DNA of 50,160 bases. Origin: Oceanospirillaceae bacterium (GTDB lineage Bacteria > Pseudomonadota > Gammaproteobacteria > Pseudomonadales > Oceanobacteraceae). The position numbers and the translations under genes are program-made. The notes beneath the pieces were generated by a model. It was given only the letters and a program-made list of their open reading frames with translations, was not told where the DNA came from and did not search any database. The stretch covers positions 1 through 50,160 of the forward strand of contig PBNY01000101.1 in assembly GCA_002723385.1 (NCBI GenBank), in the 5' to 3' direction. The stretch's first letter is position 1. Each line of letters opens with the position of its first letter. This document shows, piece by piece, positions 1 to 6,952 of this stretch.

Positions 1-381
1 CACGGAGCGGCAGTAATCGGTTTTGTTTGGGTTTTGGCGAATGCAAATTTAACCGGTTTTACTGCCGTTCTCATTTTCCACGCTTAAATGCGATGAACCT
101 TTTTTTTGCCTTCATCATTCAAACTTCATTCAAAACAACTTTCTGGCCCGCTTTTGTTACGCCGTTGTCTTGCTGCCATCGCGACCAATGGATAGCGAAG
201 AATCCTTCATTCGTATCAAAACTGTCATATCTCGTCGTTAGTGTCGCCAGCGCCGGGCATTGATCCATTGCTCGGTAGCGGCCTGAAACCTGCTTTTTCG
301 AAGTGGATGTCGATGTATCAGGTACAGGGAGGTCCCGGTACTGGTATCAGGGCGGTGTTTGACCGTGTCAGAGGGCTCTCA

Positions 382-1779
382 ATGTTACTTGATCGATTGG
401 CTCATCGAGTTAAGTTACAACTGTCTCAGTCGTCCAGTGTCTGGTTCGTCGTATTCGCCGTGTCTGCGGCTTTTCTGACGTACTTTTCCATGTACGCATT
501 TCGCAAGCCGTTTTCTGTCGGTTTGTATGAAGATTCCATGCTGTGGGGAATCGATCTCAAGATCCTGCTGATACTCAGTCAGGTCAGCGGCTACATGTTG
601 TCCAAGTTCATTGGTATTAAAGTCGTCTCGGAAATGCTGCATGACCGGCGTGGCATCGCGATTCTTGGTCTGGTCGCCATGGCTGAAATTGCTCTGGTGT
701 TGTTTGCTATCCTGCCGGAACCAATGAAACCGTTTGCGATGTTTCTCAACGGTTTGCCACTGGGAATGATCTGGGGGCTGGTGTTCAGCTATCTGGAAGG
801 ACGAAAAACCAGTGAACTGTTGGGAGCGGGGCTTAGCGCTTCATTTATTGTCGCATCCGGTGCGGTTAAAAGTGTCGGCAAAGGCCTGATTGTTTATCTG
901 GGGGTGCCGGAATTCTGGATGCCAGCGCTCACAGGCCTGATCTTTATGCCGCTGTTGCTGGTGTCTGTTTATGCCTTGTCGATGGTGCCAGAGCCTGATG
1001 CCGACGACATTGCCCAGCGCCAATTGCGGCAACCCATGAATGCTGCAGATCGTTGGCATTTATTCCGCCAGTACTGGTTTGGCATAGTGGTGCTGATTCT
1101 GGCCTATATCCTGTTTACCGGATTACGTGATTTTCGAGACAACTTTTCTGCCGAGATCTGGGTGGCTCTGGGTTATGGCAATGAACCGGCGATTTTCAGT
1201 TACACCGGCGCTCGAGTCACCGCCATTGTTCTTGGTGTTCTGGCACTTCTGATGTTGGTGAAAGACAATTTCCGGGCACTGGCTGCCAATCATCTGGTGA
1301 TTGTGGGCGGGTGCGGTTTGCTGGGGGCGTCAACCTGGGCGTTTGAGCAGGGCAGTCTCGATGCTCGTACCTGGATGGTGATGGTCGGAACCGGATTGTA
1401 TCTGGCCTACATACCGTACGGCTGTTTTCTGTTTGATCGGCTGGTGGCCGTGGCGGGTGGCGTGGCCAACGCCGGTTTCCTGATATATCTGGCGGACAGC
1501 GCCGGATACGTCGGCAGTTTCGCCCTGCTGTTACTGAAGCATTTCCATCTGCCGGGCATCAGCTGGCTGTCCTTTTTTCTCGGTTCGATTTATACCGCAG
1601 CCATCATGGGCGGGTTCCTGGTGCTGGCTTCCTGGTGTTACTTTCGTTTGCGACTGAGCGGAGGCCGGACGCCCAATAAAGCCGTTCGCCGCCATGAGCG
1701 GCCTCCTGCCGCGCGGACTTCTCTCTCTAACATGTCGCCGGTTCCCGGAGTGCAGTCACACTCGCAGCATGGCCGATGA
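382..1779 (+). CDS. DUF5690-family multi-pass membrane protein (MFS-like)
   Basis: Polytopic inner-membrane protein of about 465 residues with roughly twelve hydrophobic segments. The N-terminal segment carries a YFSMYAFRKPF stretch typical of DUF5690/MFS-like proteins, and a MIWGLVFSYLEGR motif follows near residue 130. The substrate is unknown. The open frame extends upstream to a GTG at 241, but the extra 47 residues are not membrane-like and look unlike protein. I prefer the ATG at 382, which has an AGAGGG-type ribosome site just before it and places the first membrane helix near the N terminus. The last 30 or so residues, after the final helix, are a Pro/Arg/Ser-rich tail. It is a single gene followed by the rpsP promoter region. 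Family assignment is from motif recall; function is not inferred. Confidence 0.75.
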   Translation: MLLDRLAHRVKLQLSQSSSVWFVVFAVSAAFLTYFSMYAFRKPFSVGLYEDSMLWGIDLKILLILSQVSGYMLSKFIGIKVVSEMLHDRRGIAILGLVAMAEIALVLFAILPEPMKPFAMFLNGLPLGMIWGLVFSYLEGRKTSELLGAGLSASFIVASGAVKSVGKGLIVYLGVPEFWMPALTGLIFMPLLLVSVYALSMVPEPDADDIAQRQLRQPMNAADRWHLFRQYWFGIVVLILAYILFTGLRDFRDNFSAEIWVALGYGNEPAIFSYTGARVTAIVLGVLALLMLVKDNFRALAANHLVIVGGCGLLGASTWAFEQGSLDARTWMVMVGTGLYLAYIPYGCFLFDRLVAVAGGVANAGFLIYLADSAGYVGSFALLLLKHFHLPGISWLSFFLGSIYTAAIMGGFLVLASWCYFRLRLSGGRTPNKAVRRHERPPAARTSLSNMSPVPGVQSHSQHGR

Positions 1780-1819
1780 GGGCGTGTCAGGATCAACCCT
1801 TGCTGAAGCTGGTCGGTGC

Positions 1820-1848
1820 TTGTTTATATTTCAGGCATCGACTAAACT
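1820..1848 (+). promoter_or_regulatory. Sigma70 promoter of the rpsP operon
   Basis: TTGTTT (1820-1825) and TAAACT (1843-1848) are separated by exactly 17 bp. They are followed by a G+C-rich stretch (ACGCGCCCC), the kind of discriminator found at stringently controlled ribosomal promoters. It lies about 160 bp upstream of rpsP, leaving a long leader. Assignment is by pattern only. Confidence 0.55.
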
Positions 1849-2011
1849 ACGCGCCCCTTTAAACAGGCCTTTTGTGTTTTCCGAATGAATTCGAATGCCT
1901 TGTGGTGTCTCGCTGCAGGGCCTTGTTTCGTTCTTTGACGCGAAAGAATATAAACGATGGGCGATACCAAAACCCGTCACTTGATAAATCGACCGGAGAA
2001 TATTTTTTCTT

Positions 2012-2296
2012 ATGGTAGTTATCCGTCTGGCCCGTGGTGGCTCTAAAAAACGTCCTTTTTATCACATCAACGTAGCGGATTCGCGCATGCCTCGCGACGG
2101 TCGCTTTATCGAGCGTGTGGGTTTCTTCAACCCGATGGCACGTGGTGCTGAAGAAGCACTGCGCGTCGAACTGGAGCGCGTTGATTTCTGGCTGGCTCGT
2201 GGCGCTCAGCCTACTGACCGTGTTGTCAAGCTGCTGAAAGACGCTCGCAAGGCTGCTCCTGTTGCAGCTGAAAGCGCTGAAGACGCAGCCGAGTAA
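2012..2296 (+). CDS. rpsP: 30S ribosomal protein S16
   Basis: Small-subunit ribosomal protein S16, needed for 30S assembly. The N terminus ([19 protein letters not shown]) and the following [19 protein letters not shown] segment are diagnostic. At 94 residues it is slightly longer than the usual 80-90 because of an Ala/Glu-rich C-terminal tail. It is the first gene of the rpsP-rimM-trmD-rplS operon, with rimM only 11 bp downstream. A GGAGA sequence lies about 12 bp before the ATG, a rather long spacing. Confidence 0.98.
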   Translation: MVVIRLARGGSKKRPFYHINVADSRMPRDGRFIERVGFFNPMARGAEEALRVELERVDFWLARGAQPTDRVVKLLKDARKAAPVAAESAEDAAE

Positions 2297-2307
2297 TCGG
2301 TCGTTGC

Positions 2308-2850
2308 ATGGTTCAGCAGGTGTCTGATCAGGAGCTGGACGTTACCGTACTTGGCAAGGTAACGACGGCATTTGGAATCAAGGGTTGGGTCAAGGTGTAT
2401 TCGTTTACCGATCCCATGGTCAATATCCTCGAATATCCATCCTGGTTGCTGAAATGTGATGGTCGCTGGCGAACCTTCAAGGTGCTGGATGGCCAACAAC
2501 AGGGGAAAGGTCTGGTTGCCCGATTGCAGGGTGTATCTGACCGGGACGCGGCATTGGCCTTGTCCCAGGTAGAAATCGGCATCCCCACAGCAGAACTGCC
2601 CGAACCTGACGAAGATGAACATTATTGGTTTCAGCTGATTGGCCTGAAGGTGAAGAATACCGAAGGCGAGTTGCTGGGCCAGGTGAAGGAACTGTTTGAA
2701 TCTGGCGGTGGGAATCAGGTCATGACGCTGACGGGCTGTGAAGGCAGTATCGATCAGCAAAAGCGCATGATTCCTTACGTAGGTGCCATCGTACTGGAAG
2801 TTGATCTCGACAAGGGTGAGCTTCTGGTGGATTGGCAGGCAGACTTTTGA
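2308..2850 (+). CDS. rimM: 16S rRNA processing protein RimM
   Basis: Ribosome maturation factor that binds S19 and helps assemble the 30S head. The 180-residue protein has the family layout: an N-terminal barrel domain starting VLGKVTTAFGIKGWVKVYSFT and a C-terminal PRC-barrel domain that includes YWFQLIGLKV and the closing LLVDWQADF. It sits between rpsP and trmD in the conserved order, 11 bp after rpsP, so translational coupling is likely. No unusual features were seen. Confidence 0.97.
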   Translation: MVQQVSDQELDVTVLGKVTTAFGIKGWVKVYSFTDPMVNILEYPSWLLKCDGRWRTFKVLDGQQQGKGLVARLQGVSDRDAALALSQVEIGIPTAELPEPDEDEHYWFQLIGLKVKNTEGELLGQVKELFESGGGNQVMTLTGCEGSIDQQKRMIPYVGAIVLEVDLDKGELLVDWQADF

Positions 2851-2875
2851 ACCTCGTTAATCGGGGTGTATGACC

Positions 2876-3643
2876 ATGTGGTTTGGTGTTGTCACACTGT
2901 TTCCGGACATGCTGAATGCTCTGACTGAGCATGGTGTCAGCAGCCGCGCGATTCGCACCGGCAAGGTGAGTATCGACAGCTGGAATCCGCGAACCTTTAC
3001 ACACGACAATTACCAAACCGTGGATGACCGGCCTTACGGTGGTGGTCCTGGCATGCTGATGAAAATTCAGCCACTGCAAGACGCTATCCGTGCTGCTCGT
3101 GAAGCCGCTGATCAGGTTGAGGGCAAGCCCACCAGGGTGATTTATTTGTCACCTCAGGGACGTAAACTCGACCAGCAAGGCGTGCTGGAGCTGGCTCAAC
3201 AGGACAAACTGATCCTGGTGGCGGGGCGGTACGAAGGCATTGATGAGCGTTTGATTGAACGCGAAGTCGATGAAGAATGGTCATTGGGAGACTTTGTGTT
3301 GAGTGGTGGCGAACTGGCTGCCATGACGCTGATGGATGCAGTTATCCGGCTGGTGCCGGGGGTACTGAATCACGATCAGTCAGCGCAACAGGATTCCTTT
3401 ATGGATGGTCTGCTGGATTGCCCTCATTACACCCGTCCAGAGGTGTACGAAGGTGAAGTGGTACCCGAGGTACTGCTGAGTGGCAATCACGAACGTATTC
3501 GCCAATGGCGACTGAAACAGTCTCTTGGAAGAACCTGGGAGCGGCGGCCCGACCTGTTGGCTGCGCTGGAACTGAGCAACGAACAACAAAGTTTATTGAC
3601 AGAATATCTGCGCGAACGCGATGACGACTCGGCAGACTGTTAA
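2876..3643 (+). CDS. trmD: tRNA (guanine-N1-)-methyltransferase TrmD
   Basis: SPOUT-class enzyme that methylates G37 at N1 in tRNAs using S-adenosylmethionine, preventing +1 frameshifts. Diagnostic segments are the [12 protein letters not shown] start, the [11 protein letters not shown] motif and the [15 protein letters not shown] knot region that binds the methyl donor. Two ATGs are available at 2870 and 2876. The second gives the conventional MW start, a length of 255 residues as in E. coli, and a better 9-nt spacing from GGGG at 2863-2866, so I chose it. The stop codon overlaps the rplS ribosome-binding site. Confidence 0.97.
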   Translation: MWFGVVTLFPDMLNALTEHGVSSRAIRTGKVSIDSWNPRTFTHDNYQTVDDRPYGGGPGMLMKIQPLQDAIRAAREAADQVEGKPTRVIYLSPQGRKLDQQGVLELAQQDKLILVAGRYEGIDERLIEREVDEEWSLGDFVLSGGELAAMTLMDAVIRLVPGVLNHDQSAQQDSFMDGLLDCPHYTRPEVYEGEVVPEVLLSGNHERIRQWRLKQSLGRTWERRPDLLAALELSNEQQSLLTEYLRERDDDSADC

Positions 3644-3653
3644 GGAGCATACG

Positions 3654-4007
3654 ATGAGCAACAAGAATCCAATCATTCAGCAGATTGAAAATGCCCAGCT
3701 GAAAGAATCTGTACCTCCGTTCGCACCAGGCGACACCATTGTTGTACAGGTTAAGGTAAAAGAAGGTAACCGTGAGCGTCTGCAGGCGTTTGAAGGTGTG
3801 GTTATCGGCAAGCGTAACCGTGGTCTGAACTCTGCATTCACCGTGCGCAAGATCTCTCACGGTGTAGGTGTTGAGCGTACTTTCCAGACTCACAGCCCAC
3901 TGGTTGACAGCATCAGCGTCAAGCGTCGTGGTGATGTTCGTCAGGCCAAGCTGTACTACCTGCGTGAGCGTAGCGGTAAGTCTGCACGTATTAAAGAAAA
4001 GGTATAA
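3654..4007 (+). CDS. rplS: 50S ribosomal protein L19
   Basis: Large-subunit protein L19, located at the 30S-50S interface. The 117-residue protein starts [15 protein letters not shown] and contains the conserved [23 protein letters not shown]-type block and a basic C-terminal end. An in-frame ATG at 3621 exists but lies inside trmD. The ATG at 3654 is preceded by TAAGGAG, where the TAA is the trmD stop, so it is the real start. It is the last gene of the operon, followed by an intrinsic terminator at 4046-4080. Confidence 0.98.
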   Translation: MSNKNPIIQQIENAQLKESVPPFAPGDTIVVQVKVKEGNRERLQAFEGVVIGKRNRGLNSAFTVRKISHGVGVERTFQTHSPLVDSISVKRRGDVRQAKLYYLRERSGKSARIKEKV

Positions 4008-4045
4008 GTATCCCGCTGGCTTCGGTCAGCGAGTTCGAATATCGG

Positions 4046-4080
4046 AAAACCCGGTTCTCGTCAGAGATCCGGGTTTTTTT
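4046..4080 (+). terminator. Intrinsic terminator of the rpsP-rplS operon
   Basis: AAAACCCGG (4046-4054) pairs perfectly with CCGGGTTTT (4069-4077), and the T-run continues to 4080. It lies 39 bp after the rplS stop. Confidence 0.9.
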
Positions 4081-4242
4081 ATGTCTGAAATAGCATATAG
4101 ATGCCGCTGAATGCAGTGAATACGCTTCTCTGTCATCTGCTCGTGATATATGGTTCGCTTCACAGATTGTGTTGCGTCAGCGATGGAACTCCCGGGTTGG
4201 GCAACACTCATAGCACCAAACTCATAGTAAACAGGAATTGTC

Positions 4243-5106
4243 GTGGCTATCCGTAAAACCCTCGCAGCTCTGGTGATGGGCTGTCTTGTCAGTCAGGCCA
4301 GTCTGGCAGCTGACGCTGCATCTGACATGCGTAAATCCATAGAAGAAAAACTGAAAGCTGCTTTTGGTGACCGTGTTGAGGTATCAGAAGTCGCAGCCAT
4401 GGCTGACAAGCAGCTGCTGGAAATCATGCTCATCGATGGTTCCCTGTTGCATATGACACCTGATGGCAACTTCATGATCTATCAGGACGAGGTTTACAAG
4501 GTTGATGGCAAGCAGACCTTCAATCTGACCGAACAGCGACAAAATCCACGCCGTGCCGAGAGCCTGGCGACCGTCGTTGACAAGGATACCGTTCTGTTCC
4601 CGGCCAAAGGCGAACAGAAAGCCCTGATCAATGTGTTTACTGACATTGATTGCGGATACTGCCAGAAGCTGCATCAGGAAATTCCAAAGATGAATGAGCT
4701 GGGTATCACCGTTCGTTATCTGGCCTATCCTCGTGCAGGGATTCGTAGCCAGCAGACTGGTCAGCTGACGGCTTCCTATCGCAAGATCAACTATGTCTGG
4801 TGTAACGATGATCGCAAGACTGCGATGACAGACATGAAAGACACCCAGCGTCAGCTGAGTCAGTTGGGCTACCGTGCGCGGAACAGTGGCGACCAGGCCG
4901 TTACGGAAGAGTTCGATAAGCTAAACGAATCCATGAACGGCATGCTGGCCAGCAGCCAGGATTGCGCTGCACCGATTGAATCCCAGTTCAAGCTGGGCCA
5001 TCAGGTGGGTGTGAGAGGCACTCCAGCGATTGTGGTGGAAGATGGACGCCTGTTCCCTGGTTACCTGCCAGCGGACGCTCTGGCGGAGCGTCTGGGCATC
5101 CTGTAA
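4243..5106 (+). CDS. dsbC: Periplasmic thiol:disulfide interchange protein DsbC
   Basis: Disulfide isomerase that reshuffles wrong disulfides in periplasmic proteins. Residues 1-22 form a signal peptide ending LAA/A. An N-terminal dimerisation domain follows, then a thioredoxin-like domain with the CGYC active site at residues 137-140 and a cis-proline loop (VRGTPAIV) near the C terminus. Two further cysteines (VWCND, SQDCAAP) are placed like the structural disulfide of DsbC. At 287 residues it is longer than E. coli DsbC. The start is a GTG preceded by AGGAAT. It is a single gene with its own terminator at 5124-5164. Confidence 0.92.
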   Translation: MAIRKTLAALVMGCLVSQASLAADAASDMRKSIEEKLKAAFGDRVEVSEVAAMADKQLLEIMLIDGSLLHMTPDGNFMIYQDEVYKVDGKQTFNLTEQRQNPRRAESLATVVDKDTVLFPAKGEQKALINVFTDIDCGYCQKLHQEIPKMNELGITVRYLAYPRAGIRSQQTGQLTASYRKINYVWCNDDRKTAMTDMKDTQRQLSQLGYRARNSGDQAVTEEFDKLNESMNGMLASSQDCAAPIESQFKLGHQVGVRGTPAIVVEDGRLFPGYLPADALAERLGIL

Positions 5107-5123
5107 GCCTTTGAGTTTTAGAT

Positions 5124-5164
5124 AAAAAAACCGTCATTGGAAATTTTCCGATGACGGTTTTTTT
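5124..5164. terminator. Strong intrinsic terminator after dsbC
   Basis: A7CCGTCAT (5124-5137) pairs with ATGACGGT7 (5151-5164). The A-run on one side and T-run on the other make it usable in both directions. Confidence 0.92.
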
Positions 5165-5288
5165 ATGCCCGCATGACAGGCTTTGAAATTTTTTTATATA
5201 AATTTTAACTGGTCAAAAAATAGACAATTTAAGAGGGTGCGGCACTCAATCAGGGGTTGGGGCGGTTTTGAAGTCTGAATTCACAGAC

Positions 5289-5311
5289 TTATCCACAGAA
5301 AATGTGGACGA
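5289..5311. promoter_or_regulatory. DnaA box in a dyad (TTATCCACA + weaker inverted box)
   Basis: Perfect TTATCCACA at 5289-5297 is followed after 5 bp by TGTGGACGA (5303-5311), an inverted box with two mismatches. The core TCCACA/TGTGGA is a perfect inverted repeat. Confidence 0.6.
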
Positions 5312-5413
5312 GATTTTTGCTTCTCAGACTTGACATGAATGAATCTGAAAAATGCCGAAGAGTAACTCAAATGAACAGGCGTTCAGCCTTGTCGTGATAG
5401 AGCGGGTTGTTGT

Positions 5414-5422
5414 TTATTCACA
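5414..5422 (+). promoter_or_regulatory. DnaA box TTATTCACA
   Basis: Exact match to the TTATNCACA consensus. It is the second box of the cluster and lies just left of the A+T-rich block. Confidence 0.5.
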
Positions 5423-5464
5423 TCAACATTGGTTGATCCCGGTTCAGAAATTTGCTCAATAATC

Positions 5465-5530
5465 ACTTTGGGGATGATTTTGATTTTTTATAAGATATTG
5501 AAAAATATAGGAAAATATTGATTTCAGAAA
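5465..5530. other. A+T-rich block, possible duplex-unwinding region
   Basis: Runs of T/A such as TTTTTTATAAGATATTG and AAAAATATAGGAAAATATTG lie between the second and third DnaA boxes. The position and composition resemble an unwinding element; this is inference from composition only. Confidence 0.35.
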
Positions 5531-5599
5531 CACCTTCAGAAAACTGACTACAATTTATCGACTCATTTCTAACCTGTTATCTTCCCCTTTTGAACAGCT

Positions 5600-5608
5600 T
5601 TATGCACA
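5600..5608 (+). promoter_or_regulatory. DnaA box TTATGCACA
   Basis: Exact match to TTATNCACA on the plus strand; third box of the cluster, right of the A+T-rich block. Confidence 0.5.
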
Positions 5609-5733
5609 AGCCATGAAGTGCTTGTCGAGTTTCTTTCTCAATCCTCACAAGTGCCATTCACAGGTTTTGTGATGCTGCGGGCTTGACATTTTGGGTTGTG
5701 GTAACCGGTTCGAAATCGGCTCTCTGACGGGCG

Positions 5734-5742
5734 TTATTCACA
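5734..5742 (+). promoter_or_regulatory. DnaA box TTATTCACA
   Basis: Exact match to TTATNCACA on the plus strand; fourth box of the cluster. Confidence 0.5.
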
Positions 5743-5921
5743 GCGCATATGACCGAAATGTGACAGTTGTGGGAATGTCAATATTGACCTGTAAAAAAAC
5801 TTCAAAACGGCTAACTTATTGATTCCTTGCAGTTTTTGAAGCTGGTGTAAAACCGATCAAATTAAGTTCACCCCAGTAAACATGCGCCCTCTAGCGGTTT
5901 TTGAAGTCGTTATCCCAAGAT

Positions 5922-5944
5922 TTATCCACAAAAACTGTGAGTAA
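5922..5944. promoter_or_regulatory. DnaA box in a dyad (TTATCCACA + one-mismatch inverted box)
   Basis: Perfect TTATCCACA at 5922-5930 is followed after 5 bp by TGTGAGTAA (5936-5944), an inverted box with one mismatch. The 9-5-9 arrangement is the same as at 5289-5311. Confidence 0.6.
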
Positions 5945-6003
5945 GTGTCATAGTCGGCCATCCAGGCCCATGGATGCTGGATGACGGGGCGATGACACTG
6001 AAT

Positions 6004-6012
6004 TGTGGATAA
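6004..6012 (-). promoter_or_regulatory. DnaA box TTATCCACA (minus strand)
   Basis: TGTGGATAA on the plus strand is a perfect consensus box in reverse orientation. It is the rightmost of the cluster, only 20 bp from the truC stop codon. Confidence 0.55.
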
Positions 6013-6031
6013 ATTCACTGGCTCAAATGTT

Positions 6032-6847
6032 TCAGGCCTGTTCTTCGGTTTCCTGTGTTGGAAGCGGGTAGCTCTCGAAGGGGGAGGCAAGTTCTCCGGA
6101 TACGATCAGTTTCTCGCGCAGTGGTTCTGGTAGTGACTCCAGCCAGTTGAAGCCCTGAATCAAATGCGTGAATACCGGATCCAGTGACGCCGTGAACGAC
6201 ATGGCTTCACCGCTGACCGGGTGAAGTATCTCCAGCTGCCATGCGTGGAGCAGCAGCCTGCCTGAATCCAGATGATCACGAAAATACCGGCTGTGACGAC
6301 CCTTGCCATAGCGTGCATCACCAATAATCGGGTGGCTCAAATGTTTCAGGTGACGCCGTATCTGGTGTTTACGCCCGGTTTTGGGAATGGCCTCGATCAG
6401 TGAGTAGCGAGATTGTGGGTATTTGTCGATGGCCACCGGTATTTCGATTGTGTCCAGTAGCCTGAAGTCGGTAATGGCTTCCTGGGGTGGTTTTTCCACT
6501 TCATTGCGTGCGTACTTGTCGACTGGTGGACGCATGGCGTAGTCGAGGTGCACGAACTCCGGCATGTAACCACGAACAATGGCCAGATAACGTTTGTCGA
6601 CCGCGCGTTGCTGCCATTGTTTCACCATGGCACTGGCAATCTCTGAAGACAGCGCAAACACCAGAACACCGGACGTCGGTTTGTCCAACCTGTGCACTGG
6701 ATACACCCTCTGGTTCAGCTGGTTTCTCAGCAACTGCAGTACAAAGCGGGTTTCGTGACGATCAATTTCACTGCGGTGTACCAGCATTCCGCTGGGTTTG
6801 TTAATCGCGACGATGTATTCATCGCGGTAGAGAATCTCAAGAGACAT
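6032..6847 (-). CDS. truC: RluA-family pseudouridine synthase, probably tRNA Psi65 synthase TruC
   Basis: Converts a uridine to pseudouridine in RNA; TruC acts on position 65 of certain tRNAs. The catalytic motif HRLDKPTSGVLVFAL lies at residues 52-66 with Asp55 as the expected catalytic residue. A C-terminal PKTGRKHQIRRHLKHLSHPIIGD block is typical of this family. There is no S4 domain before the catalytic domain, and the length (271) and the opening LEILYRDEYIVAINKPSG fit TruC better than RluA/C/D. It is transcribed leftwards, away from the divergent gene at 6953. The exact RNA target is inferred from family resemblance. Confidence 0.85.
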   Translation of the reverse strand: MSLEILYRDEYIVAINKPSGMLVHRSEIDRHETRFVLQLLRNQLNQRVYPVHRLDKPTSGVLVFALSSEIASAMVKQWQQRAVDKRYLAIVRGYMPEFVHLDYAMRPPVDKYARNEVEKPPQEAITDFRLLDTIEIPVAIDKYPQSRYSLIEAIPKTGRKHQIRRHLKHLSHPIIGDARYGKGRHSRYFRDHLDSGRLLLHAWQLEILHPVSGEAMSFTASLDPVFTHLIQGFNWLESLPEPLREKLIVSGELASPFESYPLPTQETEEQA

Positions 6848-6952
6848 GGATACAGGAGGCAGTCAGCAAACAGGGCGTGGATGCTATCACCCATTTATCT
6901 TGCCAGCTATGTACAATCCGCATGAATGAATTTGCACTTGTAAGGAAACACT

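Larger units (their letters stand above)
5165..6031. other. Gene-free A+T-rich region with a cluster of DnaA boxes
   Basis: No convincing coding frame exists in these 867 bases between dsbC and truC. The stretch holds six exact matches to the DnaA box TTATNCACA, at 5289, 5414, 5600, 5734, 5922 (plus strand) and 6004 (minus strand). It also has an A+T-rich block at about 5465-5530 and several copies of a GCGGTTTTTGAAGTC-like motif. I saw no other perfect box in the rest of the window while reading. This is the composition of a replication origin or DnaA-titrating/reactivating site. Against a chromosomal origin: dnaA, mnmG and rpmH are not adjacent, and the rpsP operon would be transcribed towards it. 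Function is unproven. Confidence 0.6.

Noticed and set aside
27-263. 78-residue frame at the window start
   Set aside because: No ribosome site and no recognisable protein features; the first 381 bases show no gene I can support.
241-381. Upstream extension of the DUF5690 gene to the GTG at 241
   Set aside because: The extra residues are not like the family and no ribosome site supports that start.
5165-6031. Chromosomal oriC stated as fact
   Set aside because: Gene context and rpsP operon direction do not support it; only the DnaA-box cluster itself is claimed.
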